In this document: piece after piece, positions 1 to 7,641 of the stretch
Layout: each line of letters opens with the position of its first letter
Numbering within the stretch: position 1 is the first letter of the stretch
NCBI GenBank assembly: GCA_015057205.1
Contig: SVEW01000013.1
Location: forward strand, 1 to 24,193
Direction: 5' to 3'
DNA length: 24,193 nucleotides
From: Lachnospiraceae bacterium
GTDB taxonomy: Bacteria > Bacillota > Clostridia > Lachnospirales > Lachnospiraceae
Program-made: the position numbers and the translations under genes
Notes under the pieces: generated by a model
Seen by the model: the letters and a program-made list of their open reading frames with translations, nothing else
Told to the model about the DNA's origin: nothing
Databases searched by the model: none

Positions 1-77
1 TGTTCAGCTATACACTTCCCACTATCTGGGCGTGTTCGGGACTTTCACCCGTTAGAGCGCGCCCATGGCGCGCAAAC
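1..77 (-). mobile_element. Group II intron, 5' end (class IIC-like), continues beyond window
   Basis: Read on the minus strand from 77 leftwards, the sequence begins GTTTGCGCGCC and forms a GCGCGCC/GGCGCGC hairpin (55-71). It then gives CTCTAACGGGTGAAAGTCCC and GAAC. This matches, base for base in spacing, the start of domain I of bacterial group IIC introns such as the Oceanobacillus iheyensis intron as I remember it: GUGUG start, an early stem, then GGGUGAGAGUCCCGAAC. The intron starts directly downstream of a rho-independent terminator, which is the known preference of class IIC introns. Only about 77 nt are visible, so the ribozyme core, the reverse transcriptase and the 3' end lie outside the window. 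The exact first base (77) is inferred from that alignment. Confidence 0.8.
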
Positions 78-78
78 G

Positions 79-110
79 CAAAAAAGCTGGCACACTCCTG
101 TACCAGCTTA
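79..110 (-). terminator. Intrinsic terminator of the LysR gene
   Basis: On the minus strand an AAGCTGG/CCAGCTT stem (103-109 with 84-90) closes a 12-nt loop and runs into six T residues (85-80). It lies about 20 nt after the LysR stop codon. The T tract ends two bases before the inferred intron 5' end. Confidence 0.85.
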
Positions 111-128
111 CTGTTTCCTATCCAATTG

Positions 129-1028
129 TTATACCTGCTCCGCCCGCGTCACAATGTCGATAAATGCCCGCATCTGCGGATTCACCCACTTATCCTTGCG
201 GTAAAGAAGCTGACGATACATGGTAAGCGGCGATTCTTCCGCAAATTCCTCCACCTGTACCTCCTTCAGCGTTCCCTCTTCCAATTCCTGCGCAATCGCA
301 AATTTCGGAAGGAAGGAGCATGCCTGCTTCGCCTTCAGGAAACGTACGATAAATTCCGTACTTCCTGTAGTCAAAAACGGTTTCACTTCCCGTCCTCGCT
401 CCAGCAAATAGCGCTCTAACGCCTCGCGGTAGGAAGCGCCACGTTCTGTTAAAATAATCTGCTGCTTCAATATGGTGTCCATTGACAGGCTATCTGCCGA
501 TGCCAATGGATGGGTGGCATTCATAACCGTAACCACCTCTTCCGGCTCTTCCATCTCTTTTACAAAATTCATATCCATAACCCGCTTATCCATCAGATAA
601 ACGATGTCCAACTGGTTCCGGTTCAACAGTTCCAGTAAGTTCGGCGGGGAATCCAGTTCCATCTCTACCGTCACATCCGGATGCTCCTCATGCAATTTCG
701 TAAGCAACTCCGGCATCAATTCCGCACCAATGGACTCTATGGTTCCGATGCGTAATTCTCCCTTAATCTCAGTGAGATTGCCTACTTCAGCCCGCGCTTC
801 CTCAATCTCTTGTAAAATTCGTTTCGCCCGTATCTCAAAGGTTCGGCCGCTCTCAGTTAATTGTGTCTGTTTGCCGATACGATCAAACAAAACCGTACCA
901 AGCTCTTCTTCTAAGTGTTTAATCTGAATAGTCACTGCTGCCTGTGAATATCCCAATCCCTGTGCCGCTTTTACAAAGCTACCTGCTTGCGCAGCCTGTA
1001 AAAACGTACGTATTTCTCGAATTTCCAT
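129..1028 (-). CDS. LysR-family transcriptional regulator
   Basis: A 299-residue protein of typical LysR length. The N-terminal winged helix-turn-helix occupies residues 1-60, with the recognisable AAQGLGYSQAAVTIQIKHLE segment at 21-40 and LFDR at 47-50. The effector-binding domain spans roughly 88-290, beginning GELRIGTIES. The ATG at 1028 is preceded by AAGAGGG at a good distance. The gene is transcribed away from the cysteine desulfidase-family gene at 1177 and shares a 148-bp AT-rich intergenic region with it. This arrangement usually means the regulator controls the divergent operon and itself. The effector cannot be read from sequence; a sulfur amino acid or serine is a guess from context. 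A plausible own promoter is TTGAAA (1121-1126) and TAACAT (1098-1103) on the minus strand with a 17-bp spacer. Confidence 0.92.
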   Translation of the reverse strand: MEIREIRTFLQAAQAGSFVKAAQGLGYSQAAVTIQIKHLEEELGTVLFDRIGKQTQLTESGRTFEIRAKRILQEIEEARAEVGNLTEIKGELRIGTIESIGAELMPELLTKLHEEHPDVTVEMELDSPPNLLELLNRNQLDIVYLMDKRVMDMNFVKEMEEPEEVVTVMNATHPLASADSLSMDTILKQQIILTERGASYREALERYLLERGREVKPFLTTGSTEFIVRFLKAKQACSFLPKFAIAQELEEGTLKEVQVEEFAEESPLTMYRQLLYRKDKWVNPQMRAFIDIVTRAEQV

Positions 1029-1089
1029 GTTTTCCCTCTTATAAATTGTTAATTTGCATTTTTTTAACTCTTTTGATATTTTATTTTCT

Positions 1090-1114
1090 CATATATTATG
1101 TTACATTATATATG
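1090..1114. promoter_or_regulatory. Candidate LysR operator between divergent genes
   Basis: An 11-bp inverted repeat with one mismatch, CATATATTATG at 1090-1100 and CATTATATATG at 1104-1114, is separated by three bases. It contains the T-N11-A geometry expected of LysR sites and overlaps the best -10 candidate of the LysR promoter. The region is very AT-rich, so chance palindromes are possible. Confidence 0.4.
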
Positions 1115-1176
1115 GAAAAGTTTCAATCCATTTAAACAAAATATTTAATTTTTTTAAAGATATGAGGGAAATGAGC

Positions 1177-2451
1177 ATGAATAAAAAAGAGTACTATCAA
1201 CCTTATCTAAGTATTTTAGCCGAAGAGTTAAAACCTGCTATGGGATGTACCGAGCCGATTGCATTGGCTTATGGTGCTGCGAAAGCCAGAGAGATTCTTG
1301 GCACTATACCAGAGCGTGTTCAGGTAGACGCAAGCGGAAGTATTATCAAAAATGTAAAATCCGTTTACGTTCCTAACACCGGTCACTTAAAAGGTATCCC
1401 GGCTGCCGTCGCTGCCGGAATCATCGCCGGTAAGGCAGACAAAGAGCTAGAAGTTTTATCTGAAGTAACCAATGAACAGATTGAGGCTACCAAAGCCTAT
1501 TTAGACAAGACACCGATTTCTTTAAATCATATTGATAACGGCCTTACGTTTGACATTATTATCACCGTTTTTGCGGGCGATGACAGTGCCAGCGTACGAA
1601 TTGCCAACTATCACACCAATATCATTCACACCGAGCATAACGGGAATGTTCTGCTTGACATCCCGGTAGAAGGTGAATCGGAACAGAACCTTACGGATCG
1701 TTCTCTTTTAAATATGCATGATATCTGGGAGTTCGTACATACCGTAGACATTAACGACGTAAAGCCTCTTTTAGACGAGCAAATCCAGAAGAACATGGCC
1801 ATTGCCGAGGAAGGTCTTTCCGGCGAATATGGTTCTAGCATCGGTAAACTTCTTTTAAAATCAGATAATGTGAACATACGAACCAAAGCACGCGCTTTTG
1901 CCGCTGCCGGTTCCGATGCACGTATGAACGGATGTGAATTGCCGGTTATTATCAACTCCGGTAGTGGAAACCAGGGTATCACAGCTTCTGTTCCTGTAGT
2001 CATCTATGCAGAAGATTTGGATGTATCCGATGACAAACTTTATCGTGCCCTGACACTTTCCAATTTAACAACCATCCATCAGAAATCTTACATTGGACGT
2101 CTTTCCGCCTACTGCGGTGCCGTAAGTGCTGCAGCCGGTGCAGGTGCGGGTATCGCTTTTCTTCATGATGAACCCGAAGAAATCGTATCCCTTACCGTTG
2201 CCAACACCATCGCCATTATTTCCGGTATGGTTTGCGACGGTGCAAAGGCTTCCTGCGCTGCCAAGATTTCCGAGGCGGTTGACACTGCACTGCTCGGCTA
2301 TCAAATGGCCAAAGAAGGAAAGAGTTTCTCCTGCGGCGACGGTCTTGTTTCCGCCGACGTGGAGGCAACTATCCGAAGCATCGGACGCCTTGCTAAACAA
2401 GGTATGGAAAAGACCAACGATGAAATTATTGATATTATGATTTCGGAGTAA
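1177..2451 (+). CDS. L-cysteine desulfidase / serine dehydratase-alpha family protein (UPF0597, CyuA/YhaM-like)
   Basis: A 424-residue protein with the family signature GCTEPIALAYGAAKAREILG at residues 23-42. Its Cys24 is a candidate iron-sulfur ligand, and further conserved-looking cysteines lie in MNGCELP, AYCGAVSAAAGAGAG and VCDGAKASCAAK. Members of this family degrade L-cysteine to pyruvate, sulfide and ammonia, or act on serine; the exact substrate here is not decidable. The start at 1177 is chosen over ATGs at 1054, 1162 and 1171 because GAGGGAA (1164-1170) sits at the right distance and the family N-terminus begins around NKKEYYQPYL. It is the first gene of a tight operon: galK starts 20 nt later. 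The divergent LysR gene probably regulates it. Confidence 0.9.
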   Translation: MNKKEYYQPYLSILAEELKPAMGCTEPIALAYGAAKAREILGTIPERVQVDASGSIIKNVKSVYVPNTGHLKGIPAAVAAGIIAGKADKELEVLSEVTNEQIEATKAYLDKTPISLNHIDNGLTFDIIITVFAGDDSASVRIANYHTNIIHTEHNGNVLLDIPVEGESEQNLTDRSLLNMHDIWEFVHTVDINDVKPLLDEQIQKNMAIAEEGLSGEYGSSIGKLLLKSDNVNIRTKARAFAAAGSDARMNGCELPVIINSGSGNQGITASVPVVIYAEDLDVSDDKLYRALTLSNLTTIHQKSYIGRLSAYCGAVSAAAGAGAGIAFLHDEPEEIVSLTVANTIAIISGMVCDGAKASCAAKISEAVDTALLGYQMAKEGKSFSCGDGLVSADVEATIRSIGRLAKQGMEKTNDEIIDIMISE

Positions 2452-2471
2452 TCCGAAACCGGAGGAAACGC

Positions 2472-3752
2472 ATGAAAAAAATAAGTGAATTAAAGAGCCT
2501 GCTCGCTGAGGGCGGGCTTTCTTCCCGCTTTCTGACAATTTATGGCTCCAAAGACTCCTTTTCCTATCAGGAATCCAGGTATTTAAAGGCTTTGGACGCT
2601 TTTTCCGAAACCTTTGGAGACGGGGAAGTTTCCCTGTTCAGTGCTCCGGGCCGTACAGAGATTGGCGGAAACCATACGGACCATCAGCACGGTCGCGTCC
2701 TGGCAGCTTCCATCCATTTGGATGCCATTGCCGTAGCACGCCCAACCGCAGCTCCGGTCATTCGACTTTTGTCCAAAGGGTATGATGTGGTGGAAGTTTC
2801 AATCACAGACCTTTCTATAGACGAAAACAACTTCGGTACCACTGCGTCCTTGATTCGCGGTGTGTGCGCCGATTTTATCAATCGCGGCTTTGCCGTTGGG
2901 GGATTTGAAGCCTACGTTACTTCTGATGTATTAATCGGAGCCGGCTTGTCCTCCTCAGCCGCTTTTGAAATCCTGCTTGGAACTATTTTGTCCCACTTTT
3001 ATAATGATGGCAAGGTGGATTCTGTCACCCTTGCACAGATTGGCCAATATGCTGAGAATGTCTATTTTGGCAAACCTTGTGGACTAATGGACCAGATGGC
3101 CTGTTCTGTTGGCGATCTGGTAGCCATCGATTTTGCCAATCCGAAGGAACCGGTGGTAAATCAAATTGCCAATCCCCTTATGGATGCAGGGTATTGCCTA
3201 TGCGTTACGGATACCAAGGGCTCCCACGCCAACCTAACGCCGGATTATGCCGCCATTCCTCAGGAAATGTGCGCCGCCGCTAAGGTTTTGGGGAAAGAGT
3301 TTCTAGGAGAGCTTTCCCTTGATGAGGTATACGCCAACCTCAATATCATCCGCCAAAAAGTCGGAGACCGGGCCACACTACGAGCCATTCATTTCGTAGA
3401 AGAAAACAACCGTGTTTCAGAGGAAGCTGACGCATTACGGCAAAAGGATATCAAAAGCTTTTTGAAACTGGTGAACGCCTCAGGACGTTCCTCCTTCCAG
3501 TTTTTACAAAACGTCTACACGCCTCAGGATTTGACACATCAGAATGTGTCCGTTGCTCTGGCGTTAAGCGAGCATCTCCTTTGCGGTCAAGGTGCTTGTC
3601 GCGTACACGGAGGCGGATTTGCCGGTACCATGCAGGCATTTGTGCCTCAGGCATTGGTGCAGGATTATAAAAAGGGTATGGAATCTGTTTTCGGACCGGA
3701 TGCCTGCCATATTTTATTCATCCGTCCCTATGGCGGTATAAAACTATTATAA
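2472..3752 (+). CDS. galK: Galactokinase
   Basis: A 426-residue GHMP kinase that phosphorylates galactose to galactose 1-phosphate in the Leloir pathway. The galactokinase signature GRTEIGGNHTDHQ is at residues 60-72. The glycine-rich ATP-binding motif GAGLSSSAA is at 156-164, the probable catalytic aspartate is in GLMDQMA (Asp207), and the third GHMP motif GGGFAG is at 380-385. CCGGAGGAAACGC precedes the ATG. It is slightly longer than the roughly 390 residues of many bacterial GalK proteins because of about 50 N-terminal residues before the signature. It lies 20 nt behind the desulfidase-family gene and 17 nt ahead of galE. No galT is present in the window. Confidence 0.95.
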   Translation: MKKISELKSLLAEGGLSSRFLTIYGSKDSFSYQESRYLKALDAFSETFGDGEVSLFSAPGRTEIGGNHTDHQHGRVLAASIHLDAIAVARPTAAPVIRLLSKGYDVVEVSITDLSIDENNFGTTASLIRGVCADFINRGFAVGGFEAYVTSDVLIGAGLSSSAAFEILLGTILSHFYNDGKVDSVTLAQIGQYAENVYFGKPCGLMDQMACSVGDLVAIDFANPKEPVVNQIANPLMDAGYCLCVTDTKGSHANLTPDYAAIPQEMCAAAKVLGKEFLGELSLDEVYANLNIIRQKVGDRATLRAIHFVEENNRVSEEADALRQKDIKSFLKLVNASGRSSFQFLQNVYTPQDLTHQNVSVALALSEHLLCGQGACRVHGGGFAGTMQAFVPQALVQDYKKGMESVFGPDACHILFIRPYGGIKLL

Positions 3753-3769
3753 AAAAGAGAGGTATTCCT

Positions 3770-4762
3770 ATGAAAAGTATTCTTGTATTAGGCGGTGCCG
3801 GATACATCGGTTCTACCACCGTTTACGAACTGATTGCTGCCGGCAAACGGGTAGTAGTTGCTGACAATTTACAAACCGGTTTTCGCGAAGCGGTTCATCC
3901 GGATGCAACGTTTTATGAAGGGGATATTCGTACACCGGGATTTTTGGATTCTATTTTCGAAAAAGAAGACATCGACGGTGTCATACACTTTGCAGCCAGC
4001 TCCCAGGTTGGTGAGAGTATGAAAGATCCACTAAAATACTATAATAACAACTTATGCGGAACAGAAGTGCTTTTGGAAAGCATGGTAAAGCATGGCATTG
4101 ACAAAATTGTTTTCTCTTCCACCGCTGCAACCTACGGGGAACCGGAGAACATTCCGATTCTTGAAACCGACATCACCAAACCAACCAACTGCTATGGCGA
4201 AACCAAACTTTCCATGGAAAAAATGATGTACTGGACCAGCGTAGCCCACAACTTACGCTACGTAGCCCTTCGCTACTTCAATGCCTGTGGCGCCCATGCC
4301 AGTGGCAAAATCGGCGAAGCCCACAATCCGGAAACCCACTTAATTCCATTGATTTTACAGGTTCCAAACGGAAAACGTGACTTTATCTCCATTTTTGGAA
4401 ATGACTACGACACCAAGGACGGCACCTGTATCCGTGACTATATCCACGTAACGGATCTTGCACAGGCTCATATTCTTGCCATGGATTATTTAAGCCGCGG
4501 TGGCCAAAGCAATACCTTCAACCTTGGTAACGGCGTTGGTTTTACCGTCAAAGAGGTAATTGAAACAGCCCGCAAGGTAACAGGACACCCAATTCCTGCC
4601 AAGGAAGAGCCACGTCGCGCCGGCGATCCATCTACCTTAATTGCCTCTAGTGCAAAAGCGAAAGAGGTATTAGGTTGGAATCCGCAATTAGCTAACCTTG
4701 AGACCATTATTGAATCCGCATGGAATTGGCACAAAAATCATCCAAACGGATACAACGACTAA
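3770..4762 (+). CDS. galE: UDP-glucose 4-epimerase
   Basis: A 330-residue extended short-chain dehydrogenase/reductase that interconverts UDP-galactose and UDP-glucose with bound NAD. The Rossmann motif GGAGYIG is at residues 8-14. The catalytic Ser/Thr lie in FSSTAATYG (about 117-118) and the YxxxK pair is Tyr142/Lys146 in CYGETK. AGAGG precedes the ATG, and a terminator follows 16 nt after the stop. Together with galK it supplies two of the three Leloir activities; UDP-galactose could also feed cell-surface polysaccharide synthesis. Confidence 0.96.
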   Translation: MKSILVLGGAGYIGSTTVYELIAAGKRVVVADNLQTGFREAVHPDATFYEGDIRTPGFLDSIFEKEDIDGVIHFAASSQVGESMKDPLKYYNNNLCGTEVLLESMVKHGIDKIVFSSTAATYGEPENIPILETDITKPTNCYGETKLSMEKMMYWTSVAHNLRYVALRYFNACGAHASGKIGEAHNPETHLIPLILQVPNGKRDFISIFGNDYDTKDGTCIRDYIHVTDLAQAHILAMDYLSRGGQSNTFNLGNGVGFTVKEVIETARKVTGHPIPAKEEPRRAGDPSTLIASSAKAKEVLGWNPQLANLETIIESAWNWHKNHPNGYND

Positions 4763-4778
4763 ACTATCCTCAAAATGT

Positions 4779-4810
4779 AACCCCTGCAGAGCTATCCTTC
4801 TGCAGGGGTT
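4779..4810. terminator. Bidirectional terminator between galE and the acyltransferase gene
   Basis: A perfect 12-bp stem (AACCCCTGCAGA at 4779-4790 with TCTGCAGGGGTT at 4799-4810) has an 8-nt loop. It lies between two convergent genes and is followed by a pyrimidine-rich tract on the plus strand. Confidence 0.85.
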
Positions 4811-4822
4811 CTTTACACTACC

Positions 4823-5842
4823 CTATTTAGCATAATTTAAAAAATGTTTCTTCGTCAGCTCCACCAAGCCGGCAAATAAAAATGTGGCCATAAAGATCAT
4901 CAAACCGAACATTGGCACGCCAATAAACGCGCTGAATTGACACATATCAATTTCCTCTTTAAGAATATCCAAAAACAAAACATGTGCAAGGTAGATGGTA
5001 AAAGCATGCTTTGCCACCAGTTCCACCCAGCAGCGCATAGTATCCGTCAGCTGACACGGTTTCGACCTCATGGTTGCCAGAAAAATGGCCATGGCCGCTA
5101 TACCGATTAACACATTTCGATATTCAAAAAAATCTTCACAATGCGCCCCGTCATTAAAGGAATAGGACAAAGTTGCTCCAATAACAATCGTCATACTAAA
5201 AATCGCCACCAATGCAGCCCACAACCGCCGCATTTTAATCTCTTTTCGATACCGCCGAATAACGTATCCCATAATAAAATAACCTAAATGACAGGAACTT
5301 CCCACCAACGGAATCTGGTAACGCACCTCCATATCCATACATGCCAAAAAGAAATTAATTCCCAGCAATACAATATATAAAATCGAAAAGTAACGTACCA
5401 GTTCATCACTCATGCCCTGGAAAAGTTTCTGCCAAAACGGCAATGTCAGATAGATTCCAACCAATACATACAGAAACCACAAATGTCGCTTTACCGGCTC
5501 TGCAAACATGTCTTTCAGGTCGTAATATCCCCGTTCACGATAACTATAATTCCATACAGCATAAATCAGGCTCCAGATAACCAATGGCTTTAGAATCATT
5601 ATGACACGATTGAAATTCCGCTTAATATCTACATCGCGCCCCACCAGCAAGGAACCGCTTATCATAAAAAACATCGGCACCGAAATTCTACATATTCCAT
5701 TAATAATCGTCGCAAAAACATAGGAGCCTACGCTAATTTCCTCCATGGAACGGCAATAATAATTTGCCACGTGAATAAAGATCACCATCATACAGGAAAT
5801 CACGCGCAAAAGCTCGATATTCGTATCTTTTTCTTGTCTCAC
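4823..5842 (-). CDS. Membrane acyltransferase, acyltransferase-3 family
   Basis: A 339-residue integral membrane protein with about ten hydrophobic segments. It has the acyltransferase-3 layout: NIELLRVISCMMVIFIHVANY with the putative catalytic His24 in the first membrane segment, then RISVPMFFMISGSLL near residues 52-66. Family members transfer acetyl or other acyl groups onto exported polysaccharides, peptidoglycan or other envelope acceptors. Translation appears to start at a GTG that shares its first G with the last base of the upstream TAG stop (TAGTG), with GGGGAAG as ribosome binding site. It is therefore translationally coupled to the GH5 gene. The acceptor substrate is unknown. Confidence 0.88.
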   Translation of the reverse strand: MRQEKDTNIELLRVISCMMVIFIHVANYYCRSMEEISVGSYVFATIINGICRISVPMFFMISGSLLVGRDVDIKRNFNRVIMILKPLVIWSLIYAVWNYSYRERGYYDLKDMFAEPVKRHLWFLYVLVGIYLTLPFWQKLFQGMSDELVRYFSILYIVLLGINFFLACMDMEVRYQIPLVGSSCHLGYFIMGYVIRRYRKEIKMRRLWAALVAIFSMTIVIGATLSYSFNDGAHCEDFFEYRNVLIGIAAMAIFLATMRSKPCQLTDTMRCWVELVAKHAFTIYLAHVLFLDILKEEIDMCQFSAFIGVPMFGLMIFMATFLFAGLVELTKKHFLNYAK

Positions 5843-6849
5843 TATTTCTTCCCCGCTTTTTTCCTAAGCAGGTCATAATACCATTTACCGTAGCTTGTCA
5901 AATTACTTCTGCTAATTCCGGAATGTTTCTGGCAGCTACTTTTAATCAATGAGGTTGACTCTGCTTTATTTGCTAAACTAAACGCTATATAGCTTACACC
6001 ATAATTATCCAACAGGTCAATCCATTTTTGCCCACTTTTTTTACTGATTCTGCCATTACCACTTGCCTCACTGATTCCAAACTCCGTAACAAAAACCGGC
6101 AATCCGGCTTTCAGAACCTTCTTTACATTTTTTCGCATATCCGTTTTATGAGTCGCCGCATAAAAATGAAGTGTGTACATTACATTCTTATCTTTAATCG
6201 GCTTTTCCAGCGCCTTATCAATCTCCTGGGACCAGGTCGGTGTCCCAACCACAATAATGGCATCTTTATCATTTTTGCGAATGACCGGAATAATGTCCTC
6301 CGCATAGGATTTAATCGTACTCCAGGTTGTTCCGCCATTTGGCTCATTACACAACTCGTAAATCACATTGGTATGGTTCTTAAACTCCTTTGACATCGCC
6401 TTAAAAAAAGCCTTTGCCGCTTTACGATGTTTTTTGGGATTTCCATCACTTAAAATATGCCAGTCAATAACCGCATACATATTGGCTTCTGTAGCATATT
6501 TAACGCCCTTTTTCACCAGTTTTTTTAGCGCCTTACGATTATTGGCATCGCCGGTGCAATAACCACCCCATTCCTCCGTATACAATGCCAGGCGAACGCA
6601 ATTCGCTCCCCACTTGTCATGCAGCTCTTTAAACCCTTTCTTATTTACGTAATCCGGAAACCAGGCAAGACCATGGGTACTCACACCACGCAGCTGCACT
6701 TTTTCGCCATTCTCATCCACCAGCCCATTGCCTTCTACATGCAGTGCTCCTCTTTTTGTATCCGCAAAATCCCCTTTCGCCGCCACCTGTAAACACCCAA
6801 AAAGTAAACAAAATGTTAATAAAATTGAAACAATACTAATTTTTCTCAC
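5842..6849 (-). CDS. Secreted glycoside hydrolase family 5 (endoglucanase-like)
   Basis: A 335-residue protein with a signal peptide (residues 1-24, KISIVSILLTFCLLFGC core, likely cleavage after VAA). LFGC at 16-19 weakly resembles a lipobox, so a lipoprotein is possible. The catalytic TIM barrel starts with GVSTHGLAWFP (55-65). The acid/base Glu169 is in YELCNEPNG, the conserved HFY is at 228-230 and the nucleophile Glu256 is in VTEFG. The nearest type is GH5 subfamily 2, endo-beta-1,4-glucanase. The usual active-site Trp of the WSLSDK motif is Phe here (FSLANK), which may alter specificity. There is no carbohydrate-binding module, dockerin or anchor. The start is GTG with a perfect AAGGAGG (6857-6863) 7 nt away. 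Cellulose or beta-glucan as substrate is inferred from the family. Confidence 0.9.
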   Translation of the reverse strand: MRKISIVSILLTFCLLFGCLQVAAKGDFADTKRGALHVEGNGLVDENGEKVQLRGVSTHGLAWFPDYVNKKGFKELHDKWGANCVRLALYTEEWGGYCTGDANNRKALKKLVKKGVKYATEANMYAVIDWHILSDGNPKKHRKAAKAFFKAMSKEFKNHTNVIYELCNEPNGGTTWSTIKSYAEDIIPVIRKNDKDAIIVVGTPTWSQEIDKALEKPIKDKNVMYTLHFYAATHKTDMRKNVKKVLKAGLPVFVTEFGISEASGNGRISKKSGQKWIDLLDNYGVSYIAFSLANKAESTSLIKSSCQKHSGISRSNLTSYGKWYYDLLRKKAGKK

Positions 6850-6883
6850 AATTCAACCTCCTTGTTTTTCTATAGTTTACCGC

Positions 6884-6972
6884 TATTTTTTGAACTAAAT
6901 GTGTATTTTCTATTGCAAAAAATCTGATTCTATTTTATAATAAAGGTAAGTTCTGTTTGTTATTTTTTGAAC
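6884..6972. repeat. Direct repeat pair around a regulator promoter
   Basis: The 12-mer TATTTTTTGAAC occurs at 6884-6895 and again at 6961-6972, one copy on each side of the promoter at 6913-6941. The second copy is just after the predicted transcription start. It could be a paired operator for the downstream HTH protein, or a coincidence of AT-rich sequence. Confidence 0.4.
6913..6941 (+). promoter_or_regulatory. Sigma-A promoter of the HTH gene at 7006
   Basis: TTGCAA at 6913-6918 and a perfect TATAAT at 6936-6941 are separated by 17 bp. The predicted transcript starts near 6948, about 58 nt upstream of the ATG. Confidence 0.75.
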
Positions 6973-7005
6973 GCTTGAGACTCATCCGAGCAAAGGGGGG
7001 ATTAC

Positions 7006-7563
7006 ATGATCTCAAACGCTTTTGATACGCACTTGGACTTCTCCAAGGTATGTATTACCACCTTGGGGACTTACATCCGTGACCTACGGGAGAAGAACGA
7101 CATTCCACCGCATTTGGTTTGCCAAGGCTTATGCAGTGAATTGACACTTGCCCGTATTGAGCAAAACGAAATTAAGCCTGGAACGCTTCTTGCCGGAGCG
7201 TTATTGAATCGATTGGGTATTTCCGAAGAAGGCCTGATCTCCTACGGTGATTCAGAAGAACAGGAATTTCTTCGTTTAAAATATGCATTGTTGAACAAGG
7301 ACGCGCATTCCGCATTGGACTACGAACGCAAGCTAAACCGCTTGCATGAATTGTGTGCTGGATCTACCAGCCCCTATCTAAAACAGACTTACCTTTTATT
7401 TCAGTTGAAACCATTGCCACCATCTGCACAGAAGCAGGCACAGGTTTTTGCTGCGCTGCGACTAACATTGCGCGATTTTGACATTGACAATATGGATGAC
7501 TATTGTCTTACACTAAATGAGCAGATTCTCTGCTCCTATTTGGATAAGCACGTTACTTTCTAA
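7006..7563 (+). CDS. Small HTH regulator, Rgg/XRE-like
   Basis: A 185-residue protein. Residues 20-75 (LGTYIRDLREKNDIPPHLVC onwards, with LTLARIEQNE) look like a degenerate XRE helix-turn-helix of the kind found at the N-terminus of Rgg/RRNPP regulators. The rest is helical and contains a repeat-like stretch (EFLRLKYALLNKDAHSALDY) reminiscent of their peptide-binding C-terminal domain. It is about 100 residues shorter than usual Rgg proteins. Its stop codon is followed at once by a terminator, so it looks like a short but intact gene rather than a fresh truncation. The ribosome binding site is a run of GGGGGG. It is convergent with the permease gene. Its target is unknown; autoregulation through the flanking 12-bp repeats is an inference. 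Confidence 0.75.
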   Translation: MISNAFDTHLDFSKVCITTLGTYIRDLREKNDIPPHLVCQGLCSELTLARIEQNEIKPGTLLAGALLNRLGISEEGLISYGDSEEQEFLRLKYALLNKDAHSALDYERKLNRLHELCAGSTSPYLKQTYLLFQLKPLPPSAQKQAQVFAALRLTLRDFDIDNMDDYCLTLNEQILCSYLDKHVTF

Positions 7564-7574
7564 AAGATACATCA

Positions 7575-7620
7575 AAAGACGGTCATTGAAAGGATTTTCT
7601 TCCTTCCAATGACCGTCTTT
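7575..7620. terminator. Long bidirectional terminator
   Basis: The stem AAAGACGGTCATTG (7575-7588) pairs with CAATGACCGTCTTT (7607-7620) and extends inward with one mismatch to about 20 bp around a short loop. It is shared by the convergent HTH and permease genes, with T-rich sequence on both sides. Confidence 0.85.
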
Positions 7621-7641
7621 CTTTTCTTCATCTATCTCATT

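Noticed and set aside
126..419. Plus-strand open frame opposite the LysR gene and terminator
   Set aside because: It is antisense to a clear LysR coding sequence, with no ribosome binding site or protein-like composition.
3451..3654. Minus-strand frame inside galK
   Set aside because: It overlaps conserved GalK sequence up to the third GHMP motif and has no ribosome binding site.
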